Source: Mesobacillus jeotgali
GTDB taxonomy: Bacteria; Bacillota; Bacilli; Bacillales; Cytobacillaceae
DNA: 64,000 nt
Assembly: GCF_002874535.1 (NCBI RefSeq)
Contig: NZ_CP025025.1
Coordinates: forward strand, 2,155,526 to 2,219,525
Reading direction: 5' to 3'
The position numbers were made by a program, and so were the translations under genes. Below, piece by piece: positions 17,439 to 26,940 of the stretch; positions within the stretch are counted from its first letter, which is position 1, and each line of letters opens with the position of its first letter. The notes below the pieces were generated by a model, which saw only the letters and a program-made list of their open reading frames with translations, did not search any database and was not told where the DNA came from.

Positions 17439-20400
17439 AACCTCTGAAACTGACGATGCAGGCTTTCGGGCCATATGCCGATACGGAAACGATTGATTTC
17501 AAACAGCTTGAGAACAGGACGATGTTTGTCATTTCTGGTAAAACAGGATCTGGAAAGACAACCATATTTGACGGAATCAGTTATGCGATTTACGGTAAGG
17601 CAAGCGGTGAGGACCGTAATGGCCCCGATTTACGAAGCCAATTTGCTGATGATGAGTTATTAACTGAAGTTACGCTTGAATTTTCTTTGCGCCAAAAGAC
17701 ATACAGGATTACCAGGTCTCCGCAGCAGGAAAGGAAAAAGAGGTCTGGCGAAGGAACAACAAGTGTCGGTGCAAAAGCAGAATTTTATTTGATCGACGAA
17801 AACGGAGAACTGCAATTGCTTGCTTCGAATGTTCGCGAAGTGGATGAAAAGATCAAGGAGATCATGATCATCGACAGCAATCAATTCCGGCAGATTCTGA
17901 TGATTCCACAGGGGGAATTTCGTAAGCTTCTAACGTCGGACAGTAAAGAAAAGGAAGTCATACTGCAAAGACTTTTCCATACGGAAATCTATAAAAGAGT
18001 TGAGGAAAAACTTAGAGAAGAAGCAACTCTCCTGAAAAAATCGGTTGAGGACCAGGTGGAGAAAAGGAATTCAGCCCTTCGCAGCATCAAGGCTGTCGAA
18101 AATGAGGAATTGAAGGAATATGTAGAAGCCGGGAGTATAAATGATGTCTTGATCCTTCCTTTATTAAAAGAAGAAATTGGCGCAATGGAAACAAAACTTG
18201 AAAAGTTGAACAAAGATCGTGAAAAGCTTCAGCTGGACCGTGATAAAATGCAGCAGCGTTTGTTCGAAGCTGAAGCAACCTTAAAACAAATCCAATCACT
18301 AGAAACCCTGAAGATGACAAAGGAAAAGCTTGAAGCCCAAAAGGATCTTTTTGCAGAAAAAGAAAAACAAACAGTGCTTGCAAAAAAAGCAGCTCTTCTG
18401 GCTGCTCAGGAACAGCTTTGCCACCGACTTAAGGCCGACCTGGACAGTATGACAAACCAGGTAAGTGTGATCACGAAGCGAATTGAACAGTTAACAGTGC
18501 GACTCACAGCAGCCGAAAAAGAACACCAGAAACAAATTGACCGGGATTCTGAGCGAAAAGCAGCTGCTGAACAGGTAAACAGACTTGAAAATATGAAGGA
18601 AGATGTCCACGCATTTGCCACCATAGCTTCACAGTTTGAAGAGCTAAAACAAGCATTGGAATCATCGGCACAGAACCGGGAGAACAATGAAGCCCAGCTT
18701 AAATCAACTGAAGAGCGACTTAAAGTCTTGCTTACAGAAAAGGAAGATGCCGAAAAGGCGCAGATTGCTTATCTGGAGAATGACCGGAAATTGGAAAAAC
18801 TGCTTCTGGAATTGGACAAGCTGAAAAGGCTTGGCAACCACAGTCAGAAAGTCAAACAGGTTCGGTCGAGCTTCGAAAGCCGAAAAGGTGAGTTTAACCA
18901 GGCTGTTTCCAGACTGAATGATGCCAAAGCCGCAGTTGAAGCTCTTGAGCAAAAATGGCTGCATTCACAGGCTGCTGTTTTGGCTGCTTCTCTGCATGAA
19001 GGTAGCGCTTGCCCTGTATGCGGATCGGAGGATCATCCTGAACCCGCGAAAGCCACTGAAGGTTTTATCCCGACCGAAGAAGATCTAAAAGCTGCTCGAG
19101 AGCAGATCACTGTTGTTGAAAAAGAGAAGAGCGCTGCTGAAAAGTCTTATATCGAAACAGATACGACATTAAGGTCATTGATTGAAACAGGAGAAGAAAT
19201 GATGGCTGAAATCATCAAATTCCGCCCTGACTTAGATGTCGAACAGTTAGCTGATGCCGTACTCCTGACTGAAAGTGATATTGCAAGGCTCCAAAATGAG
19301 CAGAAACAGTATTCGGTAAAGATAACAGCCCTGGAAAAAATCAAATCTGAAATTAAAAGGTTTGAAGACGACAGAGAAAGGCTGAATAACCAGCTGAAAT
19401 CCATCCACGAAAGCTATCAAAGCCTGATGATCCAGTATACAGAAAAGAAAACAACCTTAGAGAGAATAACAGAGAAAATACCTGAACAACTGCGCTCACT
19501 GCAAGTATTCGAATCGAAAATGAAATCAGCACGACTCTTACAAAAGAAGCTTGATGAGGAACTGGAGCAAGCTCGCAAAAATTATCAGGAAGCGAAAGAA
19601 CTTCTGGGAACCGAAAAAGCACGGAGTGAAGATGCCGAAAAGAGACTGAAGGAAATAGATTCGCAATTGACAGCCGAGCGGGAAACATTCAAAAACAATA
19701 TGACATCTCAGGGATTTGAAAACTATCAGGCATATCACCAGGCGAAAATACCAGAACAGGCTATTCAACAGCTTGATGCAGACATTTTGAATTATCGGGA
19801 AGAAGTCAGATCTGTTACGGACCGTTTCGCAGAGCTGTCTGATATGCTAAAAGATGTCAAGAAGCCTGATATGGAAACACTTCAATCAGAATTCGCACAA
19901 TTAAATAAAATAATCAAAGAAACAGATGAAGCATACCAGGATTTACATCTGAAGAAACGCGATAACCAATCCATCCTGGAGCAAGTAAACTCTTTGAATG
20001 AGCAGATGAAGGTTCTCGAGGAGAAATACAAGCTAGTCGGCCATCTATTCGAGATTTCAAAAGGCCAGAACACATACAGGATTACGTTCGAGCGTTTTGT
20101 CCTGGCAGCTTTCCTTGATGATATTCTTGCTGAGGCTAATGTAAGACTCAACAAGATGACGAGCGGACGATACCGATTATTGCGAAAAACTGATCGTTCA
20201 AAAGGCAATGTTCAGAGTGGATTGGAGCTTTTGGTATTGGATGCATATACCGGACAGGAGCGCCATGTGAAGACCTTGTCTGGCGGAGAAAGCTTCAAGG
20301 CGGCGTTATCCCTTGCCCTGGGATTGGCCGATGTTGTCCAGAATTACGCAGGTGGAGTTTCATTAGAGACAATGTTCATCGATGAAGGCTTCGGTACCCT

Positions 20401-20572
20401 TGATCCAGAATCCCTGGACCAGGCCATAGAAGCATTGATCGATATCCAGAGCAGCGGCCGGCTTGTCGGTATCATCTCCCATGTACCAGAGCTAAAAGAA
20501 CGGATCGACGCAAGGCTCGAGGTCATATCCACCCAAACAGGAAGCAAAACAGAATTTCATTTAATGAATTAG
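17435..20572 (+). CDS. sbcC: Exonuclease subunit SbcC (Rad50 homologue)
   Basis: A 1045-residue SMC-like ATPase. The N-terminal ATPase half has Walker A GKTGSGKTTIFDG near residue 33. Two long coiled coils (about 180-520 and 560-880) meet at the zinc hook CPVCGSEDH near residue 528. The C-terminal half has the ABC signature LSGGESFKA, Walker B MFIDEGFGTLD and the switch His in ISHVPEL. With SbcD it forms the ATP-dependent nuclease that opens hairpins and cruciforms, relevant here because the window holds several palindromic repeat arrays. A terminator follows directly. Confidence 0.95.
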   Translation: MKPLKLTMQAFGPYADTETIDFKQLENRTMFVISGKTGSGKTTIFDGISYAIYGKASGEDRNGPDLRSQFADDELLTEVTLEFSLRQKTYRITRSPQQERKKRSGEGTTSVGAKAEFYLIDENGELQLLASNVREVDEKIKEIMIIDSNQFRQILMIPQGEFRKLLTSDSKEKEVILQRLFHTEIYKRVEEKLREEATLLKKSVEDQVEKRNSALRSIKAVENEELKEYVEAGSINDVLILPLLKEEIGAMETKLEKLNKDREKLQLDRDKMQQRLFEAEATLKQIQSLETLKMTKEKLEAQKDLFAEKEKQTVLAKKAALLAAQEQLCHRLKADLDSMTNQVSVITKRIEQLTVRLTAAEKEHQKQIDRDSERKAAAEQVNRLENMKEDVHAFATIASQFEELKQALESSAQNRENNEAQLKSTEERLKVLLTEKEDAEKAQIAYLENDRKLEKLLLELDKLKRLGNHSQKVKQVRSSFESRKGEFNQAVSRLNDAKAAVEALEQKWLHSQAAVLAASLHEGSACPVCGSEDHPEPAKATEGFIPTEEDLKAAREQITVVEKEKSAAEKSYIETDTTLRSLIETGEEMMAEIIKFRPDLDVEQLADAVLLTESDIARLQNEQKQYSVKITALEKIKSEIKRFEDDRERLNNQLKSIHESYQSLMIQYTEKKTTLERITEKIPEQLRSLQVFESKMKSARLLQKKLDEELEQARKNYQEAKELLGTEKARSEDAEKRLKEIDSQLTAERETFKNNMTSQGFENYQAYHQAKIPEQAIQQLDADILNYREEVRSVTDRFAELSDMLKDVKKPDMETLQSEFAQLNKIIKETDEAYQDLHLKKRDNQSILEQVNSLNEQMKVLEEKYKLVGHLFEISKGQNTYRITFERFVLAAFLDDILAEANVRLNKMTSGRYRLLRKTDRSKGNVQSGLELLVLDAYTGQERHVKTLSGGESFKAALSLALGLADVVQNYAGGVSLETMFIDEGFGTLDPESLDQAIEALIDIQSSGRLVGIISHVPELKERIDARLEVISTQTGSKTEFHLMN

Positions 20573-20577
20573 TTTGA

Positions 20578-20612
20578 GAAATACAGCATCTTGAAATAGG
20601 TGCTGTATTTTC
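20578..20612 (+). terminator. Intrinsic terminator of sbcDC
   Basis: AATACAGCA and TGCTGTATT pair around a twelve-base loop and are followed by TTTTCG. Confidence 0.75.
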
Positions 20613-20709
20613 GCGATTATCCAGCAGCCTGCTCAACCAGAAGTACCGGTTTAGAGGTCTGCTGCTATACAAGGAAGAACAAAGACATTCGTCAGCAGGG
20701 AGTTTTATC

Positions 20710-21771
20710 ATGGAATTTGAAGTTCAATATTTATCATTTTATGTTGTACAGGTAGAAGGAAAAGGCGAGCAGGCTGATAAAAGATATAAGCATTTCCAGA
20801 CATTGAATGAGCAAGAATATGAATCTAGTCATCTAAAGGATTTTCTTGATGGCGAGTTCGCAAAAATCGTCAAGCGCAAAGTAGATCGCCACCCAAAAAC
20901 AGATGAAGTTCCCACCAAACTCGGCTACTTCATCGTTGAGGAGGGCCATGATTTAACATCCAACCCTAACTACAACCTTTTCCATCGTGTTCGTTTTGCG
21001 GAGTCAAAGGAAGATTTCCAGCAAGAAAGTGAAAAATTCGCCATTGCTTACGTAGATACAAGCGCAGTAAGAGGTGGGGCTTTCATTGTAGCAAGAGCCA
21101 AGCTTCGCAAGTATTTTGATGATGCATTCGTGTTCATCCTGAAATGCGATTTCGAACCAAAGGTTGCATCTATTTCCGATGAATCGACATTGATCCGGCA
21201 GGTGGAAATGGCGATAACGACTAAAAACATGAAATCAATTCAGTATCCATATATGCCAGAAGAGGGAATGATCCAGGATAATGAACTGAAAATCAACCAG
21301 TCCTCTCATGCACGTTATTTTGAAGACTTCCTTAAATTTGTAGAGTATGGCCAATCGATGCCGGAAATCGTTAAGACTCAGGTGATAGAGATGGTCCGCG
21401 GGCATATGGAAGAAACCTTTGAGCCGGAAAGTGAAGAACGGGAGCAGCTTGAGAACGCCATGGAAATCTGGGCAGCCAGTGACAAGCGCGAGCTCCAGGA
21501 ACGCTTCGAGCCCGAACAGGTCATTGAAGCAGCTGCACAGCTTATCGAGCATACTCCTGAACTGGAACTAAAAATGAAGCTCGACCACATTTCGGTAAAA
21601 GGCTTGCTGGCTGATTATGGTGACAGCATCCATCTGGCAAAGGTCAATGGAAAGTATGTCATTATGATTGAAGCAGATACCATTACCTTCGAGAAAGGCT
21701 TTTCTCCAGTAGAATTTGCAAAACCGGATGAAATCGGTACTGTAGTTGAAAGAATCAGGCAAAAGGGCTAA
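20710..21771 (+). CDS. DUF3900-like protein of unknown function
   Basis: A 353-residue soluble protein without signal peptide or transmembrane segment. The opening FEVQYLSFYVVQVEGKG and the central SSHARYFEDFLKF and MAITTKNMKSIQYPYMPEE match my memory of the Bacillus family DUF3900. The overall plan, a beta-rich first half, a central helical SSHARYF region, an acidic helical segment and a final beta hairpin, resembles the nucleoid-associated NdpA/YejK family, so a DNA-linked role is possible; this is inference. It lies just downstream of sbcDC but after a terminator, so it has its own transcription. Confidence 0.65.
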   Translation: MEFEVQYLSFYVVQVEGKGEQADKRYKHFQTLNEQEYESSHLKDFLDGEFAKIVKRKVDRHPKTDEVPTKLGYFIVEEGHDLTSNPNYNLFHRVRFAESKEDFQQESEKFAIAYVDTSAVRGGAFIVARAKLRKYFDDAFVFILKCDFEPKVASISDESTLIRQVEMAITTKNMKSIQYPYMPEEGMIQDNELKINQSSHARYFEDFLKFVEYGQSMPEIVKTQVIEMVRGHMEETFEPESEEREQLENAMEIWAASDKRELQERFEPEQVIEAAAQLIEHTPELELKMKLDHISVKGLLADYGDSIHLAKVNGKYVIMIEADTITFEKGFSPVEFAKPDEIGTVVERIRQKG

Positions 21772-21795
21772 CCGTTCTCGATTAGTAATACTCAG

Positions 21796-21827
21796 AAAAG
21801 CATTGGCATAATTGTCAGTGCTTTTTT
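21796..21827 (+). terminator. Terminator after the DUF3900-like gene
   Basis: AAAAGCA and TGCTTTT pair around a 16-base loop with partial inner pairing, ending in a T run. Confidence 0.65.
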
Positions 21828-21904
21828 ACTTCTTGTCATCAACTTCATTTTTTGGTTACAATTGGAAAGAAGGGATAGTTGTATAGCAGCAAGGGGGCTT
21901 AGGA

Positions 21905-22396
21905 ATGGTTACTACATATGTTGACTGGAATAATGCGAGAGTTAAATTATCCTGGCAGGAGGAAGATCAACTTCCACCAAGGGAGTTGATCAGCAGTGTG
22001 CATGGATTCTGCTTTCTTGAGGATAAGGTGTTGCTGGTAAACTTGAATCATCGCGGATGGGATATGACTGGTGGCCATATTGAAGCAGGTGAATCAGTTG
22101 AGGATTGCTTTAAGAGAGAGACTATGGAAGAGGCTTGTGTTTCTGGTAATTGCACGCTTTTAGGTTCGATTATTGTCGATCATAGTGAAAACTCGCAATG
22201 GAATGATAAAAGTCCTTACCCTCAAGTCGGATTCCAGGTGTTTTACCGTATGGACATAACAGAGGTCCTTGATTTCGAAGCAAGATATGAATCCACTGAA
22301 AGAATCTTTGTCAATCAAAATCAGGTACGCGAATATTATCATGATTGGCACGAACTTTATGAACACATTTTAATGTATGCTGCTAATAAAAAATAA
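21905..22396 (+). CDS. Nudix hydrolase
   Basis: A 163-residue enzyme that would hydrolyse a nucleoside diphosphate linked to another moiety; the substrate is unknown. The Nudix box is complete: GGHIEAGESVEDCFKRETMEEA, residues about 58-79, with the REx2EE metal-binding core. The start follows GGGGGCTTAGGAATG. A class I methyltransferase gene begins 27 bp after its stop with a good RBS, so the two are probably co-transcribed. Confidence 0.88.
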   Translation: MVTTYVDWNNARVKLSWQEEDQLPPRELISSVHGFCFLEDKVLLVNLNHRGWDMTGGHIEAGESVEDCFKRETMEEACVSGNCTLLGSIIVDHSENSQWNDKSPYPQVGFQVFYRMDITEVLDFEARYESTERIFVNQNQVREYYHDWHELYEHILMYAANKK

Positions 22397-22423
22397 TAGA
22401 TTAAGATATTAAGGGTGGATGAA

Positions 22424-23203
22424 ATGGACGCAGTTAAACAAAATAGTCTTGCATGGGACAAGAAGGTTGAAATTGAATCAGTATATACCAAGGCAGTATC
22501 TAAAGAGATCATTGAAAAAAGCAAAGCAGGGGAATGGGAAATTACCGTGACAACTGGAAAACCGGTCCCTAGAAGCTGGTTTCCACAATCAATGGCAGGA
22601 TTGAAAGTTCTTTGTCTTGCTTCTGGTGGAGGGCAGCAGGGTCCCGTTCTCGCTGCAGCAGGAGCTGATGTTACAGTTGTTGATATATCAAAAAAACAGT
22701 TGGAACAGGATGAGTTTGTTGCGAAAAGAGATGGACTCACTTTAAGTACCTTACAATGCAGCATGACAGACCTTTCAGCCTTCGGTGATGAGCAATTTGA
22801 CTTGATCATCCATCCAGTGGCCAATTTATTCGTCGAAGACATTTCACAAGTCTGGAAGGAAGCATCAAGATTATTAAAAGACAAAGGGACGCTAATATCC
22901 GGCTTTACAAATCCTCTTTTATTTATTTTTGATGATGAGGAGGACATGAAAGGGAATCTAGTGGTGAAAAATAAGATTCCTGCGTCGTCTCTTGATAATC
23001 TGACAGATGAAGAAAAGGAAGAGTATATGAACTCTGATCAAACGATTGAATTCGGTCATACATTAGAGGATCAGATCCAGGGACAAATTGATGCAGGACT
23101 GGTCATTGCTGGATTGTATGAAGACGATTTTGGCGGCAGAAGGCCACTTGATGAGTATATTAAATGCTTTGTAGCAACAAGAGCAGTTAAAATAAAGCTT
23201 TGA
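22424..23203 (+). CDS. Class I SAM-dependent methyltransferase
   Basis: A 259-residue soluble protein with a Rossmann-type methyltransferase fold. Motif I is LCLASGGGQQGPVLAAAG (about 60-77) and the acidic end of beta-2 is VTVVDISKKQL. Motif IV is FDLIIHPVANLF, and a DDFGGRRPLD segment lies near the C-terminus. It resembles the UbiE/Tam-like small-molecule methyltransferases. The ATG at 22424 follows AAGGGTGG; the GTG at 22415 is inside that RBS. It lies directly after the Nudix gene and before a terminator. The substrate is not predictable. Confidence 0.85.
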   Translation: MDAVKQNSLAWDKKVEIESVYTKAVSKEIIEKSKAGEWEITVTTGKPVPRSWFPQSMAGLKVLCLASGGGQQGPVLAAAGADVTVVDISKKQLEQDEFVAKRDGLTLSTLQCSMTDLSAFGDEQFDLIIHPVANLFVEDISQVWKEASRLLKDKGTLISGFTNPLLFIFDDEEDMKGNLVVKNKIPASSLDNLTDEEKEEYMNSDQTIEFGHTLEDQIQGQIDAGLVIAGLYEDDFGGRRPLDEYIKCFVATRAVKIKL

Positions 23204-23210
23204 ATTGGTT

Positions 23211-23240
23211 ACGCCCTAAAAATTTTCAGGGCGTTTTCTT
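23211..23240 (+). terminator. Terminator of the Nudix-methyltransferase unit
   Basis: ACGCCCT and AGGGCGT pair with an A/T-rich loop and are followed by TTTTCTT. Confidence 0.85.
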
Positions 23241-23318
23241 ATATAATAATTAAAACCTTCTGGAGGCAAATGAATGCGTCAAAGCTATCAGAAGCAATCA
23301 AGCTCATAGCGACTGCTA

Positions 23319-23362
23319 GCAAAAAGGTGACCATTTTCAATAAAAGAAGATGGTCACCTTTG
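23319..23362 (-). terminator. Terminator of the M42 peptidase gene
   Basis: AAAGGTGACCAT and ATGGTCACCTTT (23323-23334 with 23350-23361) form a twelve-pair stem; a T run follows on the minus strand. Confidence 0.88.
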
Positions 23363-23367
23363 TTGAT

Positions 23368-24417
23368 TTATAATATCATTTCAGATTGAACATAGTGGAA
23401 AAGTAGCTTGGCTGTATTTTCGATAGAATCCTTATGGGTTCTCTCAAATGCGTGGGAAGAATCGATCCCTGGTCCGATAAGACCATGAATGATATCGTGT
23501 CCTGATCGGATGGCTGCTGATGCGTCAGAACCGTAGAATGGATAGATATCGAGCTTATAGCCGATTCGATTGTCAATCGCAAGCTGTGTCAGTCTTTTTC
23601 TAAGTTCGTAATGATAAGGTCCGCTTGCATCCTTAACGCATATGGAAACTGTATACTCATCCGTAGATTGACCATCACCCATTGCGCCCATATCGACCGC
23701 CAGATACTCAACCGTTTCGGGTGTGATATTCGAGTTCCCGCCATAGCCAATTTCTTCATTATTGGAAATCAAAAAGTGTGTTGTGTATGGCAATTCGATG
23801 TTTTCAGCCTTAATTTGTTTGATCAACTGTAACAGGATGGCCACGCTTGCCTTATCATCAAGGTGACGTGATTTAATGTATCCTGAAGGTGTTATTTGAA
23901 CACGTGGATCGAATGAAACAAAATCTCCAACTTCAATTCCTAGCGCCCTCACATCATCTGCGCTATGCACTTTTTCGTCAAGACGCACTTCCATGTTGTC
24001 CTGGTTGCGTTCTGCTTTCCCTGCATCCTTATATACATGGACGGAGGTTTGGTGCATGAGTATTGTACCAGTGAACTTTTTGCCTCTTGATGTTTCAATT
24101 TCGCAATACTCACCTTCAATTGAGTTGTATTTAAATCCGCCAATTAAATCAAGCTTAAGCCTTCCGCTAGGCTTGATTTCTTTTACAATTGCTCCTAAGG
24201 TATCGACATGGGCAGTCAGCATTCTGTGGTTTTGCTGGTCCTTGCCTGGAAGTGTCGCAATCAATCCGCCTTTGCGGTTCCTTTTCGTTTCCACCTTCAG
24301 TTCTTTAAAATAATTTTCTACATATGTAATTACTTCGTCTGTGTTTCCTGAAGGACTCGGGATGCTGACCAATTCCTTCAATAAGCTTACTGTTTCATCT
24401 GTGTTTGGGTATGCCAT
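23368..24417 (-). CDS. M42-family aminopeptidase
   Basis: A 349-residue cytosolic di-metal peptidase of the FrvX/YsdC/PepA-like M42 family that removes N-terminal residues from peptides, often as a tetrahedral dodecamer. The metal and catalytic motifs are seen in order: TAHVDTLGA, SRHLDDKAS, SNNEEIGYGGN, VDMGAMGDG and the late SSHAFERTH. The length is typical. It is transcribed alone, with a terminator after it and an AT-rich gap before it. Bacillus carries several M42 paralogues, and the exact one is not assigned. Confidence 0.9.
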   Translation of the reverse strand: MAYPNTDETVSLLKELVSIPSPSGNTDEVITYVENYFKELKVETKRNRKGGLIATLPGKDQQNHRMLTAHVDTLGAIVKEIKPSGRLKLDLIGGFKYNSIEGEYCEIETSRGKKFTGTILMHQTSVHVYKDAGKAERNQDNMEVRLDEKVHSADDVRALGIEVGDFVSFDPRVQITPSGYIKSRHLDDKASVAILLQLIKQIKAENIELPYTTHFLISNNEEIGYGGNSNITPETVEYLAVDMGAMGDGQSTDEYTVSICVKDASGPYHYELRKRLTQLAIDNRIGYKLDIYPFYGSDASAAIRSGHDIIHGLIGPGIDSSHAFERTHKDSIENTAKLLFHYVQSEMIL

Positions 24418-24567
24418 TATAAAACTCCTCTCTTAAATAAATCTTCACATAATTCATATTATAAACTTTTTTCCCACAGCAAAGTAAGCCTTAATCCAAA
24501 ATACTGTAATCACCTAACAAGTCTATTCATATTTTGATTATGGATGCAGTTTTGGGGAGGGATTAAA

Positions 24568-25467
24568 ATGAACGGGTATTGGTTCAGGTATTCATTGCTG
24601 CAATGGTGCAATGAGTTGGAAGCGAAATGCGATTCCATTAGAGGGCAGCTTAGGGAAACTCATGATGAAGCCAGATTACAAAAATTGAAGGAAAGGCTCC
24701 TAATCTTGAAACAAGAAGCACAACACTCAGTGGATGACGAAGCACTTTATAATCAGGCGAGAAATTTACATGACGAATTGGACATTTTGTTGGATGGTCC
24801 TGACTTGGAAGGTAAGCGCCAGCAAGGCCAAAGACTGCAGCCAGTCCCGATCGGAGGTCATAAGCTGCCACCTTTGCCATATGCGTATAATGCACTTGAA
24901 CCTGTAATAGCTGAAGAAATCATGAGGCTGCACCATTCAAAACATCACCAGAGCTATGTAAATGGTTTGAACAAGGCTGAAAAAGAGATGCAAATGGCGC
25001 GACAAACTGGAGATTTCGGGTTGATTAAACATTGGGAGAGAGAAGCTGCTTTCAACGGTGCCGGCCATTATCTGCATACAATCTTCTGGACCATCATGAG
25101 TCCAAATGGCGGCGGCTCTCCAAAAGGACAGCTTGGAAAAGCGATTAACGATTCATTCGGCAGTTTTGATCAATTCAAAAAGCATTTTTCTGAAGCAGCG
25201 AAAAACGTCGAGGCTGTTGGCTGGGCAATCCTTGTTTGGTCACCAAGATCCCACCGTCTGGAAATCCTCCAGGCAGAGAAGCATCAGAATTTATCACAAT
25301 GGGATGTTGTCCCGCTCCTTGTGTTGGATGTTTGGGAGCATGCTTATTATCTGCAGTATAAAAACGAACGGGCAAAATATGTTGAAAACTGGTGGAAGGT
25401 AGTCAATTGGAAAGAAGTCGAGCAGCGGTTCAATAAAGCCAGGACATTAGCATGGAAACCCTTTTAG
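24568..25467 (+). CDS. sodF: Iron/manganese superoxide dismutase with N-terminal extension (SodF type)
   Basis: A 299-residue protein. Residues 1-95 form a helical, highly charged extension, and the SOD core starts at about 100 (HKLPPLPYAYNALEP). Metal ligands are seen in MRLHHSKHHQSY (His), GHYLHTIFW (His) and LDVWEHAYYLQY (Asp and His). Bacillus SodF proteins have the same build, with an extension of about 80 residues absent from SodA. It would convert superoxide to peroxide and oxygen in the cytosol; the metal cannot be fixed from sequence alone. The ATG at 24568 follows GGGGAGGGATTAAA and is preferred over 24544. Confidence 0.88.
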   Translation: MNGYWFRYSLLQWCNELEAKCDSIRGQLRETHDEARLQKLKERLLILKQEAQHSVDDEALYNQARNLHDELDILLDGPDLEGKRQQGQRLQPVPIGGHKLPPLPYAYNALEPVIAEEIMRLHHSKHHQSYVNGLNKAEKEMQMARQTGDFGLIKHWEREAAFNGAGHYLHTIFWTIMSPNGGGSPKGQLGKAINDSFGSFDQFKKHFSEAAKNVEAVGWAILVWSPRSHRLEILQAEKHQNLSQWDVVPLLVLDVWEHAYYLQYKNERAKYVENWWKVVNWKEVEQRFNKARTLAWKPF

Positions 25468-25496
25468 AGGAGTGACTTATCGTCACTCTTTTTTTG
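25467..25496 (+). terminator. Terminator of sodF
   Basis: GAGTGAC and GTCACTC pair around a short loop and are followed by a run of seven T residues. Confidence 0.9.
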
Positions 25497-25547
25497 TATA
25501 AAAGCCTTTCTTTAGCGAACACTAAACATATGTTCGGAGGTGTTTTT

Positions 25548-25859
25548 ATGGAAAATAAAGATTTCAACCAGATTTATAATGATTACAAGGAGCAAAGCCA
25601 GGGACAAGCGGAACTGGAAGCCCACTCAGAACAGCTAGGCAAAGAACAAATCGTTGCCGTCAGGAAAAATGATGATGGCGACCTGATTGCTTTTAAAACA
25701 GAAAGTGGAAGGGAGCTCGACTATATTTCTGCACTCACTGAGGCTAAAGCGGGGAGGTTGGCACATGTGGATGTATTCCACAAATACGGCCGTGATATCC
25801 TTAGGAGCGAACCTGATGGAATAAAAGAAAACAACCTTGATAATTTACCACATTTTTAG
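25548..25859 (+). CDS. DUF3892 family protein
   Basis: A 103-residue soluble protein. The segment from about 31 to 103 matches the DUF3892 pattern as I remember it: EQIVAVRKNDDGDLIAFKT, a YISALTEAKAGRLAHVDVF core and the ending NNLDNLPHF. The N-terminal 30 residues are Gln/Glu-rich. The ATG at 25548 follows CGGAGGTGT. It lies between two terminators and is therefore monocistronic. Family function is unknown. Confidence 0.78.
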   Translation: MENKDFNQIYNDYKEQSQGQAELEAHSEQLGKEQIVAVRKNDDGDLIAFKTESGRELDYISALTEAKAGRLAHVDVFHKYGRDILRSEPDGIKENNLDNLPHF

Positions 25860-25893
25860 CAGGGAGAATCCCTGCTATTTTTATATTTTTTTA
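25859..25893 (+). terminator. Terminator after the DUF3892 gene
   Basis: GCAGGG and CCCTGC pair around five bases; a T-rich tract follows. Confidence 0.85.
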
Positions 25894-26055
25894 CGGTATA
25901 CTCTTTAAAGCCCACCTCCGTTACGTCCGACTTTTTGTTATAGTTCGTTGTAGGAGCTGATGGTTGCGCATCGCTTTCTTTGCTATCTGGTTTTACAAAG
26001 AATTACAATAGGAACCAAGATGAAGTGAAGCGATTCAAACGAAAGGGGAGACCAC

Positions 26056-26859
26056 ATGAATAATAGGTTGGGAATAGACGCTGGAGGGTCATTAATTAAA
26101 ATTGCATATGAGGAAAATGGCAGATTGCATCTTCGCAAACAACCGAACCGAGATATGGATGATGGATTAGGTTGGCTGAAACTAGTTGCAGCTAACAAAA
26201 AGGTCTCTCTGACAGGGGGAAGAGCAGGGAAAATTAAAGCTGAATACTTTCCGGACGCAGAGATTGTCGACGAATTCACCACAGCATGCGAGGGTGCGAA
26301 TTACTTAATGATGAAGGAAGGATTGACTAATGGCGGAAAATCCTTACTCGTCAATATTGGTACAGGCACTTCCTGGTTTATAATTGAAGGCGAACACTAT
26401 GACAGGGTTCTTGGCAGCGGCATTGGCGGGGGTACTTTTATGGGAATGGGTAAACTTCTTGCTGATCGGAGTGATTTTGCAAGTCTTGTAAACTTGTCTG
26501 ACTCAGGCGATAAAGGAAATGTGGATCTGCTGGTGAAGGATATCTACCACCCGGAAGAACCACCAATTCCTGGTGATTTAACTGCGAGCAACTTCGCAAA
26601 GTCAGAGGCGATTGCTTCAAGCTCTGCGGCTGACAAAATGGCTTCAGTTTTGAATATGATTTCAGAGACCATCACTCTTCTAACCGTACAAGCGGCTGCT
26701 CTGCACGACACAAAGAAAGTGATATTCATAGGAAGTACGCTGGCAGGCAATAAGCCAATGCAAGAAAGTCTTGATTACTATTGTAAAATGTCAGGGCTGG
26801 AACCAATCTTTCTTCAAAATGGGGAATTCAGCGGAGCAATCGGGGCAATACTCAAGTGA
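26056..26859 (+). CDS. coaW: Type II pantothenate kinase CoaW
   Basis: A 267-residue enzyme that phosphorylates pantothenate with ATP in the first step of coenzyme A synthesis. The ASKHA-fold phosphate motif is LGIDAGGSLIKIAYEE at the N-terminus. The glycine-rich segments NIGTGTSW and GSGIGGGTFMGMGKLL, and the adenosine-side FIGSTLAGN, fit the staphylococcal/bacillar type II enzymes. Length is typical. The RBS is AAAGGGGAG. It stands alone, with a terminator following. Confidence 0.9.
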   Translation: MNNRLGIDAGGSLIKIAYEENGRLHLRKQPNRDMDDGLGWLKLVAANKKVSLTGGRAGKIKAEYFPDAEIVDEFTTACEGANYLMMKEGLTNGGKSLLVNIGTGTSWFIIEGEHYDRVLGSGIGGGTFMGMGKLLADRSDFASLVNLSDSGDKGNVDLLVKDIYHPEEPPIPGDLTASNFAKSEAIASSSAADKMASVLNMISETITLLTVQAAALHDTKKVIFIGSTLAGNKPMQESLDYYCKMSGLEPIFLQNGEFSGAIGAILK

Positions 26860-26887
26860 AGTGAACTTACATTCTGATAAGCCAAAT

Positions 26888-26924
26888 TAAAAGAGGAGAA
26901 TCAATTGGATTCTCCTCTTTTTAT
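26888..26924. terminator. Bidirectional terminator between coaW and the LLM oxidoreductase gene
   Basis: AAAAGAGGAGAATC and GATTCTCCTCTTTT form a 14-pair stem flanked by A and T tracts. Confidence 0.92.
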
Positions 26925-26940
26925 CATGAACTGTATTAAT

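Noticed and set aside
22357-22947. A 196-codon open frame on the minus strand opposite the Nudix and methyltransferase genes
   Set aside because: It lies antisense to a clear methyltransferase with intact motifs, and its serine/cysteine-rich product has shadow-frame composition.
25516-25537. A GAAC...GTTCG inverted sequence before the DUF3892 gene considered as a LexA box
   Set aside because: With the proper four-base spacing only TAAACATATGTTCG can be aligned, which has three mismatches to consensus, and the ten-base spacing of the better halves is wrong.
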